From CAVRQM01 sp965246915 (lineage in GTDB: Bacteria > Pseudomonadota > Alphaproteobacteria > Acetobacterales > Acetobacteraceae): DNA of 64,000 nt. Position numbers and translations under genes: made by a program. The DNA lies in NCBI GenBank assembly GCA_965246915.1, contig CBDFGB010000025.1:248001-312000 (forward strand), read 5' to 3'. How positions within the stretch are numbered: position 1 is the stretch's first letter; each line of letters starts with the position of its first letter. The notes under the pieces are model-generated. The model searched no databases. It was not told the origin of the DNA and saw only the letters and a program-made list of their open reading frames with translations. Shown here piece after piece: positions 58,303-64,000 of this stretch.

Positions 58303-59345
58303 GCGGTCTCTCCTTTGGGCGACAGCGCCATCAGGCTCAGGATCTCGAACATGATATTCGCGGCCACCTGCGCGGTGACCGTCGTCGGGTCGTATTGTGG
58401 TGCCACTTCCACCACGTCGCCGCCGGCGATGGGTAGCCCGGCAAGACCGCGCAGGATGCGCTGGGCCTCGCGCGGCGTGAGGCCGCCGATCTCCGGCGTG
58501 CCGGTGCCGGGGGTGAATGCGGGGTCGACGCCGTCGACGTCAAACGAGATGTAGAAAGGCTTGTCGCCGACCACGGCGCGGGCGCGGGCGATGACTGCGT
58601 CGATGCCCATATCGTCGATTTTCTCGGCGTGAATCACCGTCATGCCGGTGTCGTGGCTGAATTCCCACAGGTAGTCGGCCGGGCCGCGGATGCCGATCTG
58701 GATGGTCCGTTCCGGGTCTAGGACGCCGTCCAGCACCGCCTGCCGGAACGGGCCGCCATGATGGAAGCGGCTGCCTTCATAGATGCCCGACGTGTCGCAA
58801 TGCGCATCGATATGCACCATGCCGACCGGCGCGCCGTCGCCGAGGGCCGACAAGATCGGGTAGCTGATGGAATGGTCGCCGCCCGCCGCCAGCGCCCTTG
58901 CTCCGCCTGCCTTGATGCGGCGGAAGAACGCCTCGATATCGGCGTGGCTTTGCGGCAAGTCGTAGCGGCTATGGAACGGCACGTCGCCGACATCGGCGCA
59001 TTTCAGATCGGCCATCGGAGTGACGCGAAGGGCGTGGTTGAACGGTCCGATCCGCTCCACGTTGCGGATTGCCCGCGGGCCGAAGCGGCTGCCGGAGCGG
59101 TTGGTGACGCCCAGGTCCATGGGCACGCCGACCAGGGCGACATCCAGTCCGACGAACCCGCGCTCGCGCGCCTCGGGCTGGTAGGGTGCGCCCACCAAGG
59201 TGCAGATGTCCGAGTAGGGCATCTTGCGTTCGTCGTCGGTGCGAAAGGCGAGGCCGCCCGCACGCTGGAAGACCGGATCCTCGATGTGGTGCGGCTTATC
59301 GTTGGAGTAGAGGTCGCGCCAGTGCGCGAGCTTGTCGGCGTCCAT
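58299..59345 (-). CDS. Ureohydrolase (agmatinase/guanidinobutyrase-like)
   Basis: This 348-residue enzyme has the binuclear Mn site: AGGDHS, VHIDAHCD and FDVDGVDPAFTPGTGTPE, the last typical of agmatinase and guanidinobutyrase. It splits a guanidino compound into urea and an amine. N-terminal sequence LYSNDKPHHIEDP is found in guanidinobutyrase-like forms, but the substrate cannot be fixed by eye. The short gap to the divergent SDR holds no clear promoter. Confidence 0.88.
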   Translation of the reverse strand: MDADKLAHWRDLYSNDKPHHIEDPVFQRAGGLAFRTDDERKMPYSDICTLVGAPYQPEARERGFVGLDVALVGVPMDLGVTNRSGSRFGPRAIRNVERIGPFNHALRVTPMADLKCADVGDVPFHSRYDLPQSHADIEAFFRRIKAGGARALAAGGDHSISYPILSALGDGAPVGMVHIDAHCDTSGIYEGSRFHHGGPFRQAVLDGVLDPERTIQIGIRGPADYLWEFSHDTGMTVIHAEKIDDMGIDAVIARARAVVGDKPFYISFDVDGVDPAFTPGTGTPEIGGLTPREAQRILRGLAGLPIAGGDVVEVAPQYDPTTVTAQVAANIMFEILSLMALSPKGETA

Positions 59346-59474
59346 CGGGGGCTCCTGCGGTCGAGGGCAGAGACGTGCCGTATCGGGGGCAGGGGGGCAA
59401 GCGGCGGCGATTGCGACGGGTCTGTGCTAATATCCTTCGATGAAATGCCTCTTGCATGCGGATCGTGAGTCCAC

Positions 59475-60278
59475 GTGAGCCTTTCGCCGCGCGGCCGGTT
59501 CTTGGACAGGATCGCTCTCGTCACCGGTGGCGGGGCTGGAATCGGCCGGGCGATTGCGCGTCGGTTGGCGGGCGAGGGGTCGAGCGTCGCCATCCTCGAT
59601 CTGGATGCCGCCGCGGCGCACGAGACGGCGCGCGCTATCGAGGCGTCTGGGGGGTCGGCGCTCGCGATACAGGGCGACGTGACCGCGGAGGCGGACATCG
59701 CCGCGGCACTGGCGGCCGTCGTGGTGCGGTTCGGCGCGCTTGACGTCCTTGTCTGCAACGTCGGTGGCACGACGCAGGGAAGGCTCGACGACGTCACTCC
59801 GGACGACTGGGACCGCGAGACCGGCGTGACCGTGCGCGCGGCATTCCTCTGCGTGCGCGCGGCGCTGCCGAGGCTGGCCGCGCGGCGCGGCAACGTGGTG
59901 GCGATCGGCTCGGTCAACGGCCTGACCTATGTCGGCAATCCCGCCTACAGCGCCGCCAAGGCTGGCCTGCGCAGCCTGGTTCAGGCCATCGCCGTCGAAT
60001 ACGGCCCGCGTGGGGTGCGGGCCAATCTGGTCAGCCCGGGCACGATCCGGACCGAGCACGAAAGCTGGCGGGCACGGCTGGCGCGGGATCCGGCGATCTT
60101 CGAGAAACTGGCGGCGCACTATCCGATCGGCCGGATTGGCGCGCCGGACGACATCGCCGCCGCCGTGGCGTTCCTGGCAAGCGATGAAGCCGGCTTCGTC
60201 ACCGGGACGGAACTGGTCGTCGACGGCGGCCTGATGGCTGGCCGCCTCGACGTTTTGCGCGGCCTTGGGATCGCTTGA
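59475..60278 (+). CDS. Short-chain dehydrogenase/reductase (3-oxoacyl-reductase type)
   Basis: This is a 267-residue protein (GTG start with weak upstream ribosome site). TGGGAGIGRAIARRLA binds NAD(P), and the catalytic GSVNGLTYVGNPAYSAAKAG carries Ser, Tyr and Lys. The end TGTELVVDGGLMAGR is typical of FabG-like oxidoreductases. The substrate is unknown. It converges with the Tat-type SDR, with 5 bp between stops. Confidence 0.87.
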   Translation: MSLSPRGRFLDRIALVTGGGAGIGRAIARRLAGEGSSVAILDLDAAAAHETARAIEASGGSALAIQGDVTAEADIAAALAAVVVRFGALDVLVCNVGGTTQGRLDDVTPDDWDRETGVTVRAAFLCVRAALPRLAARRGNVVAIGSVNGLTYVGNPAYSAAKAGLRSLVQAIAVEYGPRGVRANLVSPGTIRTEHESWRARLARDPAIFEKLAAHYPIGRIGAPDDIAAAVAFLASDEAGFVTGTELVVDGGLMAGRLDVLRGLGIA

Positions 60279-60283
60279 GGGCG

Positions 60284-61285
60284 TCAGGGTTGGCCGCTGC
60301 CGCCCGCCGAACCGTAGACATGCCCTGTTGCATAGCTCGCGTCGGCGGCGGCGAGTTGCACGTAGATTGAGGCGAGTTCCGCCGGCTGTCCGGGGCGGCC
60401 GAGTGGGGTCTGACTGCCGAACGTCTCCAGCTTCTCCTGCGTGGCGCCGCCGCTCACCTGCAGCGGCGTCCAAATCGGACCAGGCGCCACGCCGTTCACG
60501 CGAATGCCTCTCGGGGCAAGCTGTTTCGCGAGCGACTTCACGAAATTCATCGTCGCCGCCTTGGTCTGCGCGTAGTCGTATAGATTGGCGGACGGATCGT
60601 AAGCCTGCTCGGATGTCGTGCCGATGATGGTCGAACCGGGCGGCATGTGCGGGATTGCGGCCTTGATGATCCAGAACGGCGCATAGACGTTGGTCTTCAT
60701 CGTGGCGTCGAAATCATCTGTCGAGATGTCGAGGATCGACTCTTTGGTTTGCTGTCGAGCCGCGTTGCTGACGACGATGTCGAGACCGCCAAGACCGCGC
60801 ACCGCATCGTTCACGAGCCGAACGCAGAACGCCTCGTCGCGCAGGTCACCAGGGATCGGCAGCGCGATCCGCCCCTCCGCCCTGATCAGCGCGATGACTT
60901 CTTGTGCATCGGGCTCCTCGCTCGGAAGATAGTTGATCGCGACATCCGCGCCCTCACGGGCATAGGCGATCGCGGCAGCGCGGCCCATGCCCGAATCGCC
61001 ACCGGTGATCAGCGCCTTGCGACCTGCCAGGCGGCCCGAACCTTTATAGGTGGCTTCGCCATGATCGGGCGGCGGCTCCATCTTACCGGCGAGGCCGGGC
61101 CAGGGCTGCCACTGCCGGCCGAACGGCGGCTTCGGATAGGCGGTCCTTGGGTCCATGAGCGGCTTGGCTGTGGGCTCGGACGACGCGTGGGCGAGGGCTG
61201 GCGCGGCGGCCGCGGCGGCCAGGCCGAGCCCGGCGCCGCCCACCATCCGGCGGCGAGAAAGCGGGGTCTTGGCGTTCATGTCCAT
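60284..61285 (-). CDS. Tat-exported short-chain dehydrogenase
   Basis: This is a protein of about 333 residues. ATG at 61285 has GGAG 7-10 bases upstream, and ATG at 61315 is in frame. The N-terminus is a twin-arginine signal: PLSRRRMVGGAGLGLAAAAA. The mature part is an SDR of the YhdF/YghA type: ITGGDSGMGRAAAIAYAREGA, SNAARQQTK, TTSEQAYDPSANLYDYAQTK (Ser, Tyr, Lys) and PLGRPGQPAELA. Export of an NAD(P) enzyme is unusual, because such a cofactor should be absent in the periplasm unless exported bound. A cytochrome c gene lies 76 bp away on the same strand and could take its electrons. Confidence 0.8.
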   Translation of the reverse strand: MDMNAKTPLSRRRMVGGAGLGLAAAAAAPALAHASSEPTAKPLMDPRTAYPKPPFGRQWQPWPGLAGKMEPPPDHGEATYKGSGRLAGRKALITGGDSGMGRAAAIAYAREGADVAINYLPSEEPDAQEVIALIRAEGRIALPIPGDLRDEAFCVRLVNDAVRGLGGLDIVVSNAARQQTKESILDISTDDFDATMKTNVYAPFWIIKAAIPHMPPGSTIIGTTSEQAYDPSANLYDYAQTKAATMNFVKSLAKQLAPRGIRVNGVAPGPIWTPLQVSGGATQEKLETFGSQTPLGRPGQPAELASIYVQLAAADASYATGHVYGSAGGSGQP

Positions 61286-61360
61286 GGTCTGCTCCGAGGG
61301 TCTCGGGCAGCCCAACGGACGTCAGACTCATTCGTTGCCACGATTCCTGTGGCACGCGGC

Positions 61361-62581
61361 TCACTGCGGCGCGATCTCACCCTGCATGGCGAACACCATG
61401 TCCGGCGTGACGTTCGGCGTCGCCGCGTTCCCCCAACTGGTTCGCACATAGTTCACGATCCCGGCGAGCTGGCCGGCGGTGACGCCGTTCAACTGGTCCG
61501 GCATGGCGATGCGCCCGAAATGGGCCGGGAGGCCACCCACCGTCGCGCGCACGACGTCGGTCGGATCGGGCGCGACCACAATCGGGTTGCCGGCAAGGGC
61601 GGGCCCGAGGACCGGCCGACCGGTCCCCTTCGCCCCATGGCAGGACGCGCACCGATCGACATACAACGTGGCGGCCTTCGTCCGGTCGAAGCCAACCGGA
61701 TCGGCCAAGCTGACGGTCGACGCCTGGGCCGGCAGTGAGGTCAAATACTCGGCCATCGCCATCAGGTCCGAGGGCGTCATCTGGCTCAGGCTGTTGTGGA
61801 CGACTTCTGCCATCGGGCCTTCGGCCGTGATGTGCTTGTTCTGGCCGTTCTTGAGGAAGGCGACCGTCTCGGCGATGGACCACGTGCCGAGGCCGGTCAC
61901 CCGGTTCGGCGTGATGTTGGTGGCGAACCAGTCGCCGATGCGGGCGCCGGTCATGCCCGCGCTTTTTTCCGTCGCCCCGAAGGCGTTGCGCGGCTCGTGG
62001 CAGGCGCCGCAATGACCCAGGCCCTCGACCAGATAGGCGCCGCGGTTCCAGGATTCCGTCTGCTTCGGATCCTCCACATAGCTGCCGGGCGAGAAATACA
62101 GCTCGTTCCAGCCCAGCATCGTGATCCGCATGCTGAACGGGAAAGCGAGGTGGTTCACGTCGACCGGATAGACCTGCTTTGGCACGGTCTGCAGGAAAGC
62201 GTAGATCGCGTCGGAATCCTCGCGCGTGACTTTCGTGAAGAAGGTGTACGGCATGACTGGAAACAGGTAGTGGCCGCGCTTGCTGACGCCATTGTGCAGC
62301 GCGTTCCACAAATCATCTCGCGTCCAGCCGCCGATGCCGGTGGTCGCATCGAAGGTGATGTTCGGTGTGAGCATATAGCCGAACGGCGTGTCCATCCGCA
62401 GTCCGCCGCCGTATTTTCCGCCCTCCTTCGAACTGTGGCAGCTGACGCAATCGCCAACACGGGCGAGATACTGGCCTCGGCTCACCTCGTCTGTTGCTGC
62501 GGTAGCGGTCTGGGCATTTGCCACTCTGGCGATGCCAAAACTGAGACTAAAAGCAGCCGCGAGAAGCAGAGAGACGCCCAT
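61361..62581 (-). CDS. Triheme cytochrome c subunit of a periplasmic dehydrogenase
   Basis: This is a protein of about 406 residues with three heme sites CVSCH (45-49), CGACH (191-195) and CASCH (311-315), each in its own cytochrome c domain. It is the pattern of the cytochrome subunit of membrane-bound alcohol, gluconate or sorbitol dehydrogenases of acetic acid bacteria (adhB-like), passing electrons to ubiquinone. The start at 62581 is chosen because MGVSLLLAAAFSLSFGIARVA is a good signal peptide. Longer frames to 62680 or 62728 are possible. No dehydrogenase large subunit lies beside it. Confidence 0.85.
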   Translation of the reverse strand: MGVSLLLAAAFSLSFGIARVANAQTATAATDEVSRGQYLARVGDCVSCHSSKEGGKYGGGLRMDTPFGYMLTPNITFDATTGIGGWTRDDLWNALHNGVSKRGHYLFPVMPYTFFTKVTREDSDAIYAFLQTVPKQVYPVDVNHLAFPFSMRITMLGWNELYFSPGSYVEDPKQTESWNRGAYLVEGLGHCGACHEPRNAFGATEKSAGMTGARIGDWFATNITPNRVTGLGTWSIAETVAFLKNGQNKHITAEGPMAEVVHNSLSQMTPSDLMAMAEYLTSLPAQASTVSLADPVGFDRTKAATLYVDRCASCHGAKGTGRPVLGPALAGNPIVVAPDPTDVVRATVGGLPAHFGRIAMPDQLNGVTAGQLAGIVNYVRTSWGNAATPNVTPDMVFAMQGEIAPQ

Positions 62582-62775
62582 GTAAACCTGCGTCGGCTTC
62601 CTGCGATAGGGAAAAACGCGTCGGATATATGCAAGATCGGTAGCTTGTACTGTGGCAAGGGCAACTTTGAATAACGTCATTTCGGGCACGAAGGTGACTC
62701 CTTTGGCGGCGCGCACCGGCCCGCCCATTCAGTTACATCGCCTTCTTGTCGTGATTCCCCTGTACGGATCGAGCA

Positions 62776-63597
62776 TCACACAGCGCCGACGATACCTCTA
62801 TCATGGCCGACGCCTTCTACAATGCCGTATCTGGCTAGAATCGCCTTCCCACCGAGCGTTGTTGGTCCAAGGCTTGCTCCGCGTGCGCGGTGGCGATCAT
62901 ATGAAACCACGCTTGTATCATTATCCATTCCCCATGCTGATGCTTGACGGGGAACGATAACCTTTTTTGTGCCTTCCCTTGCGGCATCCAGGATGTGTCG
63001 AGTAGTAAAGGAGCGAATCTGGAGAGAAGATGGCAAGCGCTGCAACGATGAGGTATTTGGCGCTGACCACGAGCGATATGGCACAAGTTCAAGATGGGCT
63101 AATCGATTTGCGAGTGACCGCATTGCTGCTAAGTAACTCCAACCGTGGTGCTCCGCGATGCGCAGAAGGACCCCGCGTAGTTTGCGTTCCCACCACGCGA
63201 ACCCACCAGTCCATGAAAGCGCTGGATTGAGCCAAATGAAAGGAAAGTCCATGTTCCCAAAATCTTGACGTAGCATCCGCTCAAGATATTCTCGATAGTT
63301 AACCGTTGATAATTCGGCAAAGTAGTCTGAGATAGTAATGCTTGGATTCAGTAACAGTATGAATATGTCAGCCTCTATAAGGTTGCCGCCGTAGGGAATT
63401 GGCATCAGAGAAAAATGGAAAGTGTCATCCTCAAACTTTCCAAAGCGTCGGCTCGATAAGAAAGCATCGTAGCTCCGCGGGAGTTCGCACATCGTACCTT
63501 TTTTCGACCGTTGTAGGTGCAATGTGTCGTCAGGATGGATATAGGGCGCGCTATCAAGCGGCGCACGACTCCAAAACTCGATCAGCTCCTTTGCCAT
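62776..63597 (-). CDS. Hypothetical protein, possibly uracil-DNA-glycosylase-like fold
   Basis: This is a protein of about 273 residues (ATG at 63597; GTG at 63651 is in frame). It has no signal or membrane segment. LLLNPSITISDYFAEL, PFIWLNPALSWTGGFAWWERKLR, LAHLELVPYRSWSAP and VIVPRQASAW form a set of spaced motifs. I associate this set (NPxxxxxD, WW, ELxPYxS, VIxxR...W) with hypothetical proteins predicted to have the uracil-DNA-glycosylase fold, but I am not sure. Base composition is lower in G+C than its neighbours, which suggests transfer. No defence genes are visible next to it. Confidence 0.5.
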   Translation of the reverse strand: MAKELIEFWSRAPLDSAPYIHPDDTLHLQRSKKGTMCELPRSYDAFLSSRRFGKFEDDTFHFSLMPIPYGGNLIEADIFILLLNPSITISDYFAELSTVNYREYLERMLRQDFGNMDFPFIWLNPALSWTGGFAWWERKLRGVLLRIAEHHGWSYLAAMRSLANRLAHLELVPYRSWSAPNTSSLQRLPSSLQIRSFTTRHILDAAREGTKKVIVPRQASAWGMDNDTSVVSYDRHRARGASLGPTTLGGKAILARYGIVEGVGHDRGIVGAV

Positions 63598-63669
63598 TGC
63601 GTCCAGACCTACATCCCGCCGTTGCGTGGAGCCGGCCTTCACCCGCTCCACGCGACCAGCTCACAAGCG

Positions 63670-63999
63670 TCAGCGAATGCCGGCGTCGATCAGCGGCACC
63701 AGCGCGTTGATGCTCTGCGGCGTGACGACGCCCGCGCCGGTGTTGAGCGCGAGACCTGGCATCTTGTATTTCGCCGTCATGACGCATTGCAGCACCGGCA
63801 CGAAGCCCTGCAAATACAGCAGCTGATCCAGCGTCGCGGAAATATAGCCGCTCTTGAGGCCATCGATTGTGGATGGGGCAAGGTCGATGCCGCCGACCGT
63901 AACCTCGCCGGGCTTCTTGCCGGCTTTCTTCAGCACTTCGGCCAACACGCCGGTCACGCCGCCATGCTGCGTGCCGACCGCTTTCAACTTCGGGTGCGA
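63670..63999 (-). CDS. Sugar-binding protein, C-terminal fragment
   Basis: The frame is open to the window edge, so only the last 109 or so codons are visible. GVTGVLAEVLKKAGKKPGEV and VGGIDLAPSTIDGLKSGYISATLDQLLYLQGF are the hinge and C-terminal lobe of a type I periplasmic binding protein. The ending ALVPLIDAGIR is clean. It would carry a sugar or related ligand to an ABC transporter encoded beyond the window. It is different from the binding protein at 36695. Confidence 0.75.
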   Translation of the reverse strand, partial: SHPKLKAVGTQHGGVTGVLAEVLKKAGKKPGEVTVGGIDLAPSTIDGLKSGYISATLDQLLYLQGFVPVLQCVMTAKYKMPGLALNTGAGVVTPQSINALVPLIDAGIR

Positions 64000-64000
64000 C

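Overview
The window looks like chromosome of a high-GC alphaproteobacterium, most likely Rhodospirillales/Acetobacteraceae. The evidence is the alphaproteobacterial rRNA operon layout (16S, tRNA-Ile, tRNA-Ala, 23S, 5S, tRNA-fMet), the style of the 16S sequence, form II cox genes, PhoX, and short palindromes of a kind common in that group. This placement was made by eye and not by a database search. No plasmid or prophage backbone is visible.

Layout. 1-7680: tail of an N,N-dimethylformamidase-like gene, a secreted beta-helix protein, a frameshifted YciI-like gene, an IS481-type transposase remnant, parE, dps, a siroheme-synthase-like gene and a nucleotide-sugar epimerase. 7677-14380: a complete rRNA operon with three oddities: three tandem 111-bp copies derived from tRNA-Ile in front of the intact tRNA-Ile, a 443-nt intervening sequence in 23S helix 45 that encodes a four-helix-bundle (S23) protein, and a CAGTGGTCAG-type repeat family in the spacers. 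14507-19110: a three-gene glycan cluster (methyltransferase/glycosyltransferase fusion, glycosyltransferase, methyltransferase). 19168-22014: an ExeA-like membrane ATPase, an OmpA-domain protein and a Sel1-repeat protein, probably one envelope operon. 22057-31669: hutF, a small charged protein, MFS and GtrA genes, a form II coxSLM operon, a soluble PAS chemoreceptor and a membrane protein. 31813-45781: phoX, an AT-richer orphan, a sugar ABC operon, arfB, MATE and GNAT genes, a sugar-ABC ATPase coupled to an SDR and a malate/lactate dehydrogenase, small proteins and an SbmA/YddA-like ABC exporter. 45886-50919: two paralogous strand-loop-strand repeat proteins, one fused to a serralysin-type metalloprotease, sharing a C-terminal module. 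50942-64000: FKBP, recQ, a frameshifted membrane protein, an OmpA lipoprotein, an aminotransferase, zwf, GST, an agmatinase-like gene, two SDRs (one with a Tat signal), a triheme cytochrome c, an AT-richer hypothetical and the end of a sugar-binding protein.

Working links. The 14507-19110 genes probably build or decorate a surface polysaccharide, and the nearby epimerase could supply uronic or hexose sugars. The 19168-22014 genes are translationally coupled and look like an inner-membrane ATPase with periplasmic partners. The two repeat proteins are probably exported by a type I system located elsewhere. The most unusual material is in the rRNA operon. Three apparent one-base contractions of G/C runs break otherwise good reading frames, so sequencing error should be excluded before calling those genes dead.
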